Assembly: GCA_965214235.1 (NCBI GenBank)
Contig: CBDCBH010000003.1
Location: 1,736,001 to 1,800,000 of the forward strand
DNA from: Ilyomonas sp965214235
GTDB taxonomy: Bacteria; Bacteroidota; Bacteroidia; Chitinophagales; Chitinophagaceae
Direction of reading: 5' to 3'
DNA length: 64,000 bases
Part shown: piece by piece, positions 27,266 to 36,150 of the stretch
Layout: each line of letters starts with the position of its first letter
Numbering within the stretch: the first letter of the stretch is position 1
Notes under the pieces: model-generated
Databases searched by the model: none
Told to the model about the DNA's origin: nothing
Seen by the model: only the letters and a program-made list of their open reading frames with translations
Translations under genes and position numbers: made by a program

Positions 27266-28591
27266 ATGATTGTTTTCACTACGCAAATAACCAACCGGCT
27301 GCAGTATGCGCTGCAATTTGTATTTGCCCAATTCAGCAATGTGAGTTACCAGATTACGCAATTGAAAGAGGAGTTTAAAAACTATAAAGGAGTTAAAATC
27401 AACTATTCAAATGAGCCGGTTTGCGATGATGAAATTTGCATTCAGCCATCCGGTTTTTTAGAAGAAATAGAGCTTCGCATCTTCACTCCCCCAATAAAAA
27501 AAACTAATGAAACGCCGGTGTTATTTCCTGCTGAAAATGTTCTTGAAAACGCTTATTATTTTGATGTTTTTTCAGCCGTATTTTTTATGATTAGTCGTTA
27601 TGAAGAATACATCAATAAAACAAAAGATAGGTGGGGCAGGTTTCCTGCAAAAGAAAGCCTCGCATATCAAAACAATTTTCTTCATTTGCCGGTGGTGGAT
27701 ATTTGGTTGAAAGATCTGTTCAATCACATTTCTACCCGCCATTCATCATTCACTATTCATAAAAAAACCACCGTTAATTTTACTTACGATGTGGATGTTG
27801 CTTACGCTTACAAAGGCAGGGAAGTAACACGACAAGCCGGCTCTGCACTGAAAGATGTGCTTCGCATGAAGCCGTATAACCTGGCGCAGCGCACGGCGGT
27901 ACTGGCGGGTTATTTAGAAGACCCGTTTGATACTTATCAGTACATTAAAAAGGAAACTATCAATCCTGTTTTTTTCTTCCTGTTAAGTGAGCGCAAAACA
28001 AAATACGACCATAACATCAACCCAAAAAAAAAGATACTGCAACACTTAATTAACGATGTAAAAAAATGGTGCCCCGTTGGCATTCATCCTTCTTTTTATT
28101 CATCGGAAAAAGAAAGAAAAATAGCTTCGGAAAAGAAGGTGTTAGAATCATTAACAGGCGATACCATTACCAAAAGCCGCCAGCATTATTTAAAATTTTC
28201 ATTGCCACAAACCTATCGTAGTTTGCTTCAGAATGGCATTGCTGAAGATTACTCCATGTCGTTTGCCGAAATGCCTGGTTTCAGAGCCGGAACCTGTACG
28301 TCATTTTATTTTTTTGATGTAAAAGAAAACGAAGCCACATCGTTAAAATTATATCCGGCGTGCATTATGGAAAGTACGTTTCGTGATGACATTATCATTC
28401 CTGTGAAAGACGCTTTGCCCATTTTTATTCAGTATTTTGAAGAAGTGAATAAAGTAAACGGGCACTTTATTTCTATCTGGCATAACGATACATTGGCGGC
28501 TAATAACAAGCAGCATTTTCGCTGGCTGCATCAGTCGGTACTTCAATACATTCGCAGCCGTTTAAAGAAAGATATGAGCAGTGAGCTGTAA
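27266..28591 (+). CDS. Polysaccharide deacetylase-like protein of a glycan locus (DUF7033 type)
   Basis: 441 residues. The N-terminal half has FDVFSAVFFMISRYEEYINK and a conserved RWGRFPAKES; the C-terminal half is deacetylase-like, beginning TTVNFTYDVDVAYAYKG, whose TYDVD is in the place of the NodB TFDDG motif. GIHPSFYSS and FAEMPGFRAGTC follow. Such proteins occur in polysaccharide gene clusters of Bacteroidota; enzymatic activity is not proven. The start is ATG 27266: the TTG at 27257-27259 is part of a -7-like TACCTTG only six bases upstream. First gene of an operon with wecB and a GT4. Confidence 0.8.
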   Translation: MIVFTTQITNRLQYALQFVFAQFSNVSYQITQLKEEFKNYKGVKINYSNEPVCDDEICIQPSGFLEEIELRIFTPPIKKTNETPVLFPAENVLENAYYFDVFSAVFFMISRYEEYINKTKDRWGRFPAKESLAYQNNFLHLPVVDIWLKDLFNHISTRHSSFTIHKKTTVNFTYDVDVAYAYKGREVTRQAGSALKDVLRMKPYNLAQRTAVLAGYLEDPFDTYQYIKKETINPVFFFLLSERKTKYDHNINPKKKILQHLINDVKKWCPVGIHPSFYSSEKERKIASEKKVLESLTGDTITKSRQHYLKFSLPQTYRSLLQNGIAEDYSMSFAEMPGFRAGTCTSFYFFDVKENEATSLKLYPACIMESTFRDDIIIPVKDALPIFIQYFEEVNKVNGHFISIWHNDTLAANNKQHFRWLHQSVLQYIRSRLKKDMSSEL

Positions 28592-28627
28592 GCTGCGAGC
28601 TAATATAGATGAACATTCAACTGAGTT

Positions 28628-29701
28628 ATGAGTAAAAGAACCATTATACACATTGTTGGCAATCGTCCGCAGTTTATCAAGCTGGCTGTGTTGTACGATG
28701 CCATTGCGAAGTATACGTCATTCAATCAATTCATCATTCATACAGGTCAGCATTCATCTGCTTTGATGAGTGATGTTTTTTTTGAAGAACTTTTTATTCC
28801 CTCACCCCATATTCAATTAAACATTGAAGCCACAACGCCTGATGAGTTTATTGGTAAAGCCGCAACACAAATACATTTTGTTTTATTGCAAAAAAATGAT
28901 GACGATTTGGTATTTGTTTATGGCGATACTAATACCACGTTGGCCGCTTCCATTGCCGCTAAGCGTTGTAATAAAACGCTACTTCATTTTGAAGCGGGCG
29001 TGCGCACGGCAGATACTTCGATGCCGGAAGAAATCAACCGTGTACTGAGCGACAGGCTGGCGCAAATTCATTACTGTTGTACTGAAAAAAATAAAAATAA
29101 TTTACTGGAAGAAGGGTTCGGTTCTGCTATTCCTTCACAAGTAATCTGGAGCGGCGATTTAATGCTGGATGCGTTTCTTTATATTGCTTCTTCGGATAAA
29201 AAAATAACAACATCAACTAACTATATCGCCTGCACTATTCATCGCGCAGCGAACATTATAAACAGAGAGAATTTATTAGCGATTATTTGCGGACTTAACG
29301 AAATTCATAAACAAAAGGAAGTGATCATTCCGCTTCATCCGCACACGGCGAAGCGATTGAAAGAATTTGAAATTGATGTTACTTTCACTATGATTGAACC
29401 ATTAAGTTATAAGGAAATGAAACGCTTTATTTGCGAAGCCGATTGTGTGATAACAGACAGCGGCGGCGCCAGCCGTGAAGCTTTTTTTGCAAAGAAGAAA
29501 TCGCTGATTGTAATGCAACATCCGTTCTGGCTTGAAATTGTAGAAGCGGCTGCTGCATTGCATTGCGGAGCGAATAAAGAAGCGATGATAAATAACTTCA
29601 ACTTGTTATCATTATTGCAACCAAAGTTTGATGTAAACATTTTTGGCGATGGTAATGCTGCCGTAAAAATTGCAAACCATTTGAATACACTGGTTAGATA
29701 A
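28628..29701 (+). CDS. wecB: UDP-N-acetylglucosamine 2-epimerase (non-hydrolysing)
   Basis: 357 residues. Converts UDP-GlcNAc to UDP-ManNAc for surface polysaccharide. Family blocks present: HIVGNRPQFIKLAVL, IIHTGQHSSALMSDVFFEEL, VFVYGDTNTTLAASIAA, LLHFEAGVRTADTSMPEEINR, CTIHRAANI, IIPLHPHTAKRL and ITDSGGASREAFFAKK. The conserved acidic and His residues (VYGD, HFEAG, HR, SGG) are intact. It sits between the deacetylase-like gene (36 bp gap) and the GT4 gene (3 bp gap). Confidence 0.93.
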   Translation: MSKRTIIHIVGNRPQFIKLAVLYDAIAKYTSFNQFIIHTGQHSSALMSDVFFEELFIPSPHIQLNIEATTPDEFIGKAATQIHFVLLQKNDDDLVFVYGDTNTTLAASIAAKRCNKTLLHFEAGVRTADTSMPEEINRVLSDRLAQIHYCCTEKNKNNLLEEGFGSAIPSQVIWSGDLMLDAFLYIASSDKKITTSTNYIACTIHRAANIINRENLLAIICGLNEIHKQKEVIIPLHPHTAKRLKEFEIDVTFTMIEPLSYKEMKRFICEADCVITDSGGASREAFFAKKKSLIVMQHPFWLEIVEAAAALHCGANKEAMINNFNLLSLLQPKFDVNIFGDGNAAVKIANHLNTLVR

Positions 29702-29704
29702 AAA

Positions 29705-30823
29705 ATGAGTAAAAGAAAAAAGATAACCGTATCTGTTATTACTGATTTGGCTACCGATCAGCGCGTTATCCGCATCTGCACTACATTACAGAACATGGGC
29801 TTTACTGTTCATGTGATAGCCAGACAACTTAGCAACAGCTTACCATTAGAAAATTATGCTTTTACCGCATCGCGCCTGCGCTGTTATTTTACTAAAGGAA
29901 CAATGCAATATGCAGAGTTTATGATTAAGCTTTTCTTTTGCTTGTTATTTACAAAAACCGATTATTTACTGGCGAACGATTTAGATACTTTGCTACCTAA
30001 TTTTCTTATATCAAAACTAAAAAGGAAATACTTATTTTATGATACGCACGAATACTTTACCGGCGTTCCTGAACTTGCAAATTCGCACACAAAACGAAAG
30101 ATTTGGAAGAAGCTGGAAGACTTTTTATTTCCAAAATTAAAGAGCGTTTATACAGTAAATAATTCAGTAAAAAATGAATACCAAAAAGAGTATCCTATTC
30201 CGATTGACGTGATACGAAATGTGCCGGTTACCAAACAGGTAAGTGCTGCTTCTTTGCCTCAAAACTGGAAGAACAAAACTATTTTATTGGCACAAGGTGC
30301 GGGATTGAATGAAGGCAGGAGCTGCATTGAAATGATAGATGCGTTGCCCTACTTAGATGATCGTTTTCATCTTGTTTTTATAGGCGGCGGCACAGCATGG
30401 CAACAGTTACAACAACGAAGAAAAGAAAGGCATCTGGAACATCGTATTGATATGATGGAACGGATGCTTCCCTCGCAATTAAAAAGGTACACACCGCTGG
30501 CTCATTTGGGTATTAGTTTAGATTCTTTTACTGATAAAAATTGTCTTTTTAATTTACCCAATAAAGTGTTCGATTACATACATGCCGGTGTTCCTCTTTT
30601 TGCCACAGCGATACCAGAGATAAAACATATTGTTGATGAATATCAGTGCGGCATTTGCATTACCGATACATCGCCTCAATTTATTGCAAAAACAATTACA
30701 GATTTGTTCAATGATAAAGAAAGGTATGAACGCCTGAAAACCGCGACAGCAAAGGCTTCTAAAGAGTTGTGCTGGGAGAAGGAAGAAGAGAAATTAAAGG
30801 CAATTTATAAACCGTTTGTGTAA
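29705..30823 (+). CDS. Glycosyltransferase family 4 protein
   Basis: 372 residues with the two-domain GT-B layout. N-domain: VSVITDLATDQRVIRICTTLQ, LLANDLDTLLPN, and the YDTHEYFTGVPEL segment typical of many Bacteroidota GT4 enzymes. C-domain: LLAQGAGLNEGRS, FIGGGTAWQQL, ISLDSFTDKNCLFNLPNKVFDYIHAGVP, where the donor-binding E/N residues lie. Last gene of the glycan operon; its stop codon begins the second palindrome. Confidence 0.88.
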   Translation: MSKRKKITVSVITDLATDQRVIRICTTLQNMGFTVHVIARQLSNSLPLENYAFTASRLRCYFTKGTMQYAEFMIKLFFCLLFTKTDYLLANDLDTLLPNFLISKLKRKYLFYDTHEYFTGVPELANSHTKRKIWKKLEDFLFPKLKSVYTVNNSVKNEYQKEYPIPIDVIRNVPVTKQVSAASLPQNWKNKTILLAQGAGLNEGRSCIEMIDALPYLDDRFHLVFIGGGTAWQQLQQRRKERHLEHRIDMMERMLPSQLKRYTPLAHLGISLDSFTDKNCLFNLPNKVFDYIHAGVPLFATAIPEIKHIVDEYQCGICITDTSPQFIAKTITDLFNDKERYERLKTATAKASKELCWEKEEEKLKAIYKPFV

Positions 30824-30856
30824 CCGCTGACAGGGTTCCAAACCCTGTCAGCGGTT
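30822..30856. repeat. Palindrome at the right edge of the glycan genes, overlapping two stop codons
   Basis: Perfect 16-bp arms AACCGCTGACAGGGTT and AACCCTGTCAGCGGTT around CCA. It begins inside the GT4 stop codon (30821-30823) and contains the stop codon (30848-30850) and last few codons of the convergent rlpA-like gene. It probably also acts as a two-way terminator. Related to 27190-27230, with a swapped T/A pair in the stem. Confidence 0.75.
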
Positions 30857-31198
30857 GTGATACCTAATCTCAACATTGGCCACACCTTGCTGTAACATAC
30901 CTAATTTTCGCGCGGCTTTTTTACTCAAATCAATCATTCTTCCTTCTGCAAACGGTCCGCGATCATTCACTCTTACATGAACCGTTTTGCCGTTATCACG
31001 ATTAATCACTTTTACTTTTGTACCAAAAGGCAAGGTTTTACTGGCAGCGGTTCTTTTATGCTGGCTGAAAATTGCACCACTGGCTGTTTGTCTGCCATCA
31101 AATTTATCAGAATAATAAGAAGCTTTGCCTTGTTGTTTTATAGTTGTGCAGGAAGCGAAGAGGCAAACAATAACAAAGTAAAAGATGGTTTTTTTCAT
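30848..31198 (-). CDS. RlpA family septal-ring lytic transglycosylase lipoprotein
   Basis: 116 residues. Lipoprotein signal with lipobox LFASC (acylated Cys near residue 16), then a compact double-psi beta-barrel: GKASYYSDKFDGRQTASGAIF, KRTAASKTLPFGTKVKVINRDNGK and VRVNDRGPFAEGRMIDLSKKAARKLGM. RlpA-type enzymes cleave denuded glycan strands of peptidoglycan; the conserved catalytic Asp lies in VNDRGPF. It has no SPOR domain, unlike the longer E. coli RlpA. One base after gcvT on the same strand, so co-transcribed. Confidence 0.9.
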   Translation of the reverse strand: MKKTIFYFVIVCLFASCTTIKQQGKASYYSDKFDGRQTASGAIFSQHKRTAASKTLPFGTKVKVINRDNGKTVHVRVNDRGPFAEGRMIDLSKKAARKLGMLQQGVANVEIRYHNR

Positions 31199-31199
31199 A

Positions 31200-32291
31200 C
31201 TATTTAAACGGCACTTTTACCACTTTTGCTTTCAACAACTGGTTGCGGATGTCAATATAAATCTCACTGTCTAAACCGGCATAAGCAATGTCAACATATC
31301 CTAAGCCAATTGCCTTATCAAGCGATGGCGATTGCGTGCCGCTGGTAACATGACCAATCAGGTTTCCATCTTTATCTTTTACCTGGTAATGGCTTCGCGG
31401 AATGCCACGGTCTATCATTTCAAAACCTACCAGTTTTCTTTTAATGCCTTTTTGTTTTTGCTCAGTCAAACCTTCTTTGGAAGTGAATGGTTCCGCCTTG
31501 TTCAGCTTTGTTATCCAACCCAAGTTAGCCTCCAATGGCGATGTGTTATCATCAATATCGTTGCCATATAAACAATACCCCATTTCAAGCCGCAAGGTGT
31601 CTCGCGCACCCAAGCCAATTGCCTGAATCAATAAATTATCACCCAGCAAAAAAATGGCATTCCATATTTTTTCAGCATTGTCATTTTTGTTTTCAAAATA
31701 CAGCTCTACGCCACCTGCGCCGGTATAGCCTGTTGCGCTGATGAGCACATTATCAATGCCTGCAAACTTGCCTCGTACAAACGTGTAATATTTCAGGTTC
31801 ATAATGTCAACATCGGTTAGTGGTTGAATAATTTTGGTAGCGTTAGGCCCTTGCACAGCCAGCAAACAAGTTCTGTCGCTAATGTCCTGCAACTCTGCGT
31901 TTTGCGTGTTATGCTGCACCAGCCAGTTCCAATCTTTTTCAATGTTCGATGAGTTCACTACCAGCATGTAAACATTGTTTTCTTCAATGCAATAGACAAT
32001 CAAATCATCTACAATGCCGCAGTTCATATTGGTGATGCAGGAGTATTGCGCTTCGCCTTTTTTCAGCTTTGATGCATCGTTTGTAGTAACGCTTTGAATG
32101 AGGTTTAAAGCATGTTCTCCTTTCACCATAAATTCGCCCATGTGGCTTACATCAAACACGCCGGCGTTGCTGCGCACGGCGAGATGTTCATCTTTAATTC
32201 CTGTGTATGAAATGGGCATATTATAACCTGCAAACGGTGCCATTTTTGCGCGCAACGCAATGTGTTTTTTATAGAACGGAGTTTCTTTCAT
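31200..32291 (-). CDS. gcvT: Glycine cleavage system aminomethyltransferase (T protein)
   Basis: 363 residues, normal length. Transfers the methylene group from the H-protein-bound intermediate to tetrahydrofolate, releasing ammonia. Family blocks: MPISYTGIKDEHLAVRSNAGVFDVSHMGEF, GEAQYSCITNMNCGIVDDLIVY with the conserved Asp of the folate site, ISATGYTGAGGVELYF, AIGLGARDTLRLEMGYCLYGNDID and the C-terminal IGHVTSGTQSPSL. gcvH and gcvP are not in the window. Starts an operon with the rlpA-like gene. Confidence 0.95.
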   Translation of the reverse strand: MKETPFYKKHIALRAKMAPFAGYNMPISYTGIKDEHLAVRSNAGVFDVSHMGEFMVKGEHALNLIQSVTTNDASKLKKGEAQYSCITNMNCGIVDDLIVYCIEENNVYMLVVNSSNIEKDWNWLVQHNTQNAELQDISDRTCLLAVQGPNATKIIQPLTDVDIMNLKYYTFVRGKFAGIDNVLISATGYTGAGGVELYFENKNDNAEKIWNAIFLLGDNLLIQAIGLGARDTLRLEMGYCLYGNDIDDNTSPLEANLGWITKLNKAEPFTSKEGLTEQKQKGIKRKLVGFEMIDRGIPRSHYQVKDKDGNLIGHVTSGTQSPSLDKAIGLGYVDIAYAGLDSEIYIDIRNQLLKAKVVKVPFK

Positions 32292-32344
32292 GAGCTTGTT
32301 TTTATGCCATTTTGCTGTTCTCGTTAGTTGTGCAATATCTGCAT

Positions 32345-32368
32345 TTTTAAGAAAGGATTTTCTTAAAA
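32345..32368 (-). terminator. AT-rich hairpin after the lpxH-linked hypothetical gene
   Basis: Arms TTTTAAGAAA / TTTCTTAAAA with a 4-base loop, three bases after the stop codon of the minus-strand gene ending at 32372. The weak A+T stem makes it a modest candidate. Confidence 0.4.
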
Positions 32369-32371
32369 TGA

Positions 32372-33187
32372 TTATGGATTGATGTTGTAAACAGCCAGAC
32401 CGTTTTTTGTAAGAACATATAGTTTATTTTGCTGCCTTTCTGTTTTAATAATGCTATCAAAAGCAATGCTGCTTTGCGATGAATGAAAGTCAATATCGTT
32501 TTGTGAAGCATTACAAAAAAGGATGCCTGTTCTTCCAAATAAAATATTATCCGCCACATTCACATCCTGCCAGTGAGCAAAAGGCAAGTTCTTTTTAAAA
32601 GCTCCGTAATAGTCAAAAATAAGCCAGCCCAAACGTGCATCGTACAAATACAATTGCCCGTTGTCGTCAATTATTTTTTGCGGACTTAATGAATCGTCAA
32701 ACACCAATCTTAAGTCGGAAGATTCTAACAGTACATTGTTGTTTTCATCCACTTTTTTAATCTTTCCTTCGCCTTCATCGTACAACCATATATTGCTGTC
32801 GTAGCTTTGTGCAACCGCTTTTACCTGCGTAATGCCAAGCCTTCGCAAGTCAACGGTGGTGCGGGTTGCAAGAAATCTGTCCAGGATAACAATGGTTGCA
32901 AAATCTTTATAAAATACTAATATTTTTAAAGAATTGGTTACATCCATCGAATAGAGGTTGCCATAGCGAACAGAGTTGTTAAACACGGCTACCGAATCGC
33001 CATTGCTGTTTATTTTTTTTATTCCGTTGGTTAATGAAGAGATGAGATAAATATTCTGCAGATTGTCTGTATAAAAGTTACTGAAGCTGCCGGAAATCGT
33101 TTTGTTTTGCTGCAAATTCAAAGTGGTATCGGCAGCAAAAGTTTGCCGCGAAATAAGGAGCAAAAACAAAATCATTATTTTTCCCAT
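32372..33187 (-). CDS. Hypothetical secreted protein, beta-propeller-like
   Basis: 271 residues with a signal peptide (MGKIMILFLLLISRQTFAA). The mature part is a series of short beta repeats with the pattern of propeller blades (NLQNIYLISSLTNGIKKIN, DSNIWLYDEGEGKIKKVDENN, NGQLYLYDARLGWLIFD, NKLYVLTKNGLAVYNI). It is likely periplasmic; function unknown. It overlaps the 3' end of lpxH by 13 bp, so the two are translationally coupled, which points to an envelope role (inference). Confidence 0.75.
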   Translation of the reverse strand: MGKIMILFLLLISRQTFAADTTLNLQQNKTISGSFSNFYTDNLQNIYLISSLTNGIKKINSNGDSVAVFNNSVRYGNLYSMDVTNSLKILVFYKDFATIVILDRFLATRTTVDLRRLGITQVKAVAQSYDSNIWLYDEGEGKIKKVDENNNVLLESSDLRLVFDDSLSPQKIIDDNGQLYLYDARLGWLIFDYYGAFKKNLPFAHWQDVNVADNILFGRTGILFCNASQNDIDFHSSQSSIAFDSIIKTERQQNKLYVLTKNGLAVYNINP

Positions 33188-33933
33188 TTTTTCAATTGCA
33201 TGTCGTTACCATCAAACATAGCATAAGTAAAACTATGCAGCCAATCGCCTAAATTAATATAGCGGCTGGTGTTGGTTAATTTATAATCAATCGGAAAATG
33301 ACGATGCCCGAACACAAAAAAATTAATGTTTTGTTTTGCCAGTATTTGCCTGCAAAAAATAATAAGCCATTCGCCTTCCTCACCTAAAAATTTTACGTCT
33401 TTATGCCCGGTTTTTACACGACTTTTTCTACTGAAAAAGTTAGCCAAACCAATGCCCCACGAAGGATGAATAGCACCAAACAACGCTTGAGCAATACGGT
33501 TTCTAAAAATAGATTTTAAGAACTTATAATTATGATCGCCTGGACCCAAACCATCGCCATGACCAATAAAAAATTTCTTATCATTCAACACAAATTCTTT
33601 GGGATGAAAGTACACCGGAATGTTCAGCTCTTTTTCAAAGTAACCGCTCATCCACATGTCGTGGTTGCCAACAAAAAAATGTATTGGAATGCCTTTATCG
33701 GTAAGTTCTGCCAGCTTTCCCAGCAAGCGCACATAACCTTTGGGAACAGCAGTTTTATATTCAAACCAAAAGTCGAACATATCGCCAACAATAAAAATTT
33801 GCGAAGCATTATTTTGTATGCTATTCAAAAAAGAAACAATCTTTTTTTCTCTAACTAAACTGGCTTCATAAGAAGGTGTGCCCAAATGAAAATCGGAAAG
33901 AAAGTAAACGTATTGATTGGTTGTATCTGCCAT
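33175..33933 (-). CDS. lpxH: UDP-2,3-diacylglucosamine diphosphatase
   Basis: 252 residues. Hydrolyses UDP-2,3-diacylglucosamine to lipid X in lipid A synthesis, at the inner face of the membrane. The calcineurin-like metal site is complete: FLSDFHLG, GDMFDFWFEY, FVGNHDMWM, GHGDGLGPGDHNY and FGHRHFP. It overlaps the downstream hypothetical gene. lptB lies upstream on the same strand, and together they form a small lipopolysaccharide-related group. Confidence 0.92.
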   Translation of the reverse strand: MADTTNQYVYFLSDFHLGTPSYEASLVREKKIVSFLNSIQNNASQIFIVGDMFDFWFEYKTAVPKGYVRLLGKLAELTDKGIPIHFFVGNHDMWMSGYFEKELNIPVYFHPKEFVLNDKKFFIGHGDGLGPGDHNYKFLKSIFRNRIAQALFGAIHPSWGIGLANFFSRKSRVKTGHKDVKFLGEEGEWLIIFCRQILAKQNINFFVFGHRHFPIDYKLTNTSRYINLGDWLHSFTYAMFDGNDMQLKKWEK

Positions 33934-33945
33934 GTTTATGAACCG

Positions 33946-34070
33946 CTAAGCCACGAAGATGCGAAGATTGAAGAAGATTTTTTTGAACCACATAGAATCA
34001 CAAGAATATAGATGAACATATAGATGCTTGGTGTAACTTCTTTTCTTCCCTTCTTCGTGGTTTAAAAGAA
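33946..34070. repeat. Degenerate dispersed repeat with inverted ends (CCACGAAG type)
   Basis: Begins AACCGCTAAGCCACGAAG and ends CTTCTTCGTGG, so CCACGAAG and CTTCGTGG form inverted ends about 100 bases apart. The inside (CACATAGAATCACAAGAATATAG) is a degenerate run of the same type. Similar debris occurs near 41380-41455 and 42945-43018. Confidence 0.45.
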
Positions 34071-34072
34071 TA

Positions 34073-34852
34073 TTACAACACATCCACCGTTCCTTTTCTA
34101 CCCATTTCCAAAATCCAGTCTTTGCGGCGCAATTCAAAGTTAGTTCCTAAGTACAGCTTGCGCACTGTTTCGTTGCCAGCCAGTTCTTCAGCCGTTCCAT
34201 GCTGAAATATTTTTCCTTCAATTAAAAGATAAGCACGGTCGCAAATGGAAAGCGTTTCATTCACGTTATGGTCGGTAATCAGGATGCCAATGTTCTTATA
34301 TTTTAAACGCGCCACCACGCTTTGAATATCCTCTACTGCAATCGGGTCAACACCGGCAAACGGTTCATCTAATAAAATAAATTTTGGGTCAACGGCTAAG
34401 GCACGTGCAATTTCGGTACGTCTTCTTTCACCGCCGCTTAAGCTATCGCCATTATTCTTGCGCACATGATGCAGGTTAAATTCATCTAACAGTTCTTCCA
34501 ATTTATGAAAGCGTTCTCCTTTGGTCATTTTCGTCATTTCTAAAACAGCCAGAATGTTATCTTCCACACTTAACTTTCTAAACACTGATGCTTCCTGCGG
34601 AAGATAGCCAATGCCCATCTGCGCACGTTTGTACATGGGCAGTTTGGTAATGTCAATATCATTTAAAAACACAGTTCCTTCTTCGGGTTTTATTAAGCCA
34701 ACCACCATGTAAAACGTTGTAGTTTTGCCGGCGCCATTCGGTCCTAACAAGCCTACAATTTCGCCCTGCCGCACATTTACCGAAACATGGTTTACCACTG
34801 TTCGGCTTTTATAAATTTTTACGAGGTTATTTGTTTGTATAATAAGGCTCAC
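34073..34852 (-). CDS. lptB: Lipopolysaccharide export ABC transporter ATP-binding protein
   Basis: 259 residues. ATPase of the LptBFG complex that extracts lipopolysaccharide from the inner membrane. Walker A GPNGAGKTTTFYMVVGL, Q-loop GYLPQEASVFRKLS, signature LSGGERRRTEIARAL, Walker B FILLDEPFAGVDP and switch ITDHNVNET are all present and typical of LptB. The start is GTG at 34850-34852 (VSLIIQTNNLVKIYKS): an upstream ATG at 34927 would precede the -7 box at 34871-34878 and add 25 residues not found in the family. Confidence 0.93.
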   Translation of the reverse strand: MSLIIQTNNLVKIYKSRTVVNHVSVNVRQGEIVGLLGPNGAGKTTTFYMVVGLIKPEEGTVFLNDIDITKLPMYKRAQMGIGYLPQEASVFRKLSVEDNILAVLEMTKMTKGERFHKLEELLDEFNLHHVRKNNGDSLSGGERRRTEIARALAVDPKFILLDEPFAGVDPIAVEDIQSVVARLKYKNIGILITDHNVNETLSICDRAYLLIEGKIFQHGTAEELAGNETVRKLYLGTNFELRRKDWILEMGRKGTVDVL

Positions 34853-34870
34853 TGCGCAAAATGATTTAAG

Positions 34871-34878
34871 CAAAAGTA
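34871..34878 (-). promoter_or_regulatory. -7 promoter box TACTTTTG for lptB
   Basis: Exact TAnnTTTG match 18 bases before the GTG start; it rules out the longer reading frame. Confidence 0.55.
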
Positions 34879-35076
34879 AAGGAATGAAACAGGGATGAAA
34901 CAGACTTCGTGCAAGGATTGTTTGCATTTTTAGTTAAAATAATAGAATACAAATAAGATGAATGATTTTACAAAATTGAAGTCATTGTCAAACAAAAGAA
35001 AAATCCTTACTATCGTTGTACACAGTCTGCGTCATCAGTGTTCTATGCCTTATCTTGCAACAATTTTTTCAGCAAC

Positions 35077-36029
35077 ATGAAAATTACGGATCGCATACAA
35101 AACAGGACAGATACACTCATTTCTTTTGAAGTGCTGCCGCCGTTAAAAGGTAAAAGCATTTCTTCGATTTACGATCATCTCGATCCACTGATGGAGTTCA
35201 AGCCATCGTGGATAAACGTTACTTATCATCGCAGCGAAAGCATGTTAAAAAGCGCAAGGATGGTACGTTTGAACGGGTAGAAGTGCGCAAGCGCCCCGGC
35301 ACAGTGGGCATTAGTGCGGCCATTATGAACCATTATCAAACCGATGCAGTGCCGCATATTATTTGCGGTGGTTTTAACCGCCGTGAAACGGAAGATGCAT
35401 TAATTGATTTGAATTTTCTTGGTGTTGATAATGTACTGGTACTGCGCGGCGATGCACCTAAAAACGAAGCTTTTTTTGAACCTGAAGTGGATGGTCATCG
35501 TTTTGGATGCGACTTACTGAAACAAGTGGTGAATTTGAACCATGGTATTTATTTGGATGAAGATATATTAAACGGTGGTAAAACGCAGTTCTGCATTGGC
35601 GTTGCAGGCTATCCTGAAAAACATTTTGAAGCGCCGAATTTAGATGCCGACATGAACTATTTAAAAGCGAAAGTAGATGACGGCGCTGATTATATTATGA
35701 CGCAGATGTTTTTTGACAATCAAAAGTTTTTTGATTTTGTAAAAGCTTGTCGTGATATGGGTATTACCGTGCCCATTATTCCTGGCTTAAAAGCCATGAC
35801 AACAAAAAAGCAATTGAGCATTTTACCGCGCATTTTTCATGTTGACATTCCTAAAGATTTATCCGATGAAATTATGCGTTGCAAAACAGATGAAGATGTT
35901 GAAAAAACAGGTGTTCAATGGCTGGTGCAGCAAAGCAAAGAGCTGAAACGATTTGGCGTTCCCGTATTGCATTATTACACGCTTGGCAAAGCCAAAACAA
36001 TATATAATGTGGTGAAGGAATTGGTATGA
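35077..36029 (+). pseudogene. metF: Methylenetetrahydrofolate reductase, frameshifted
   Basis: Two overlapping frames together encode a full MetF. Frame 1 from ATG 35077 gives MKITDRIQ..LISFEVLPPLKGKSI..SWINVTYHRSE, then runs into TAG at 35278-35280. Frame 2 continues the family sequence from about 35248: KRKDGTFERVEVRKRPGTVG, HIICGGFNRRETEDALIDL, VLVLRGDAP and PIIPGLKAM, to the stop at 36029. The shift lies around 35238-35248 (near CGAAAGC) and equals one lost or two gained bases. MetF reduces methylene-THF to methyl-THF for methionine synthesis. Everything else is conserved, so either a very recent mutation or a sequencing error is possible. Confidence 0.85.
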
Positions 36030-36088
36030 TTGTAAACTTTGTATTAGGTAATATGTATTAAGTAGTACGATAAAAAATAAGATAATTG

Positions 36089-36123
36089 AAACAGCCGGTA
36101 AAGTGTAAAGCTACCGGCTGTTT
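36089..36123. terminator. Two-way terminator between metF and the oxidoreductase gene
   Basis: Perfect 12-bp stem AAACAGCCGGTA / TACCGGCTGTTT with an 11-base loop, between convergent genes. Confidence 0.8.
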
Positions 36124-36150
36124 GTTGTAATACTTATTGCTTAATACCTA

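Noticed and set aside
34853..34927. N-terminal extension of LptB from ATG 34927
   Set aside because: It would start upstream of the -7 box and has no counterpart in LptB proteins.
34928..35076. Riboswitch upstream of metF
   Set aside because: A SAM-type riboswitch would be plausible before metF, but I could not find the conserved pairing; only a weak TATCGTTG promoter-like box is present.
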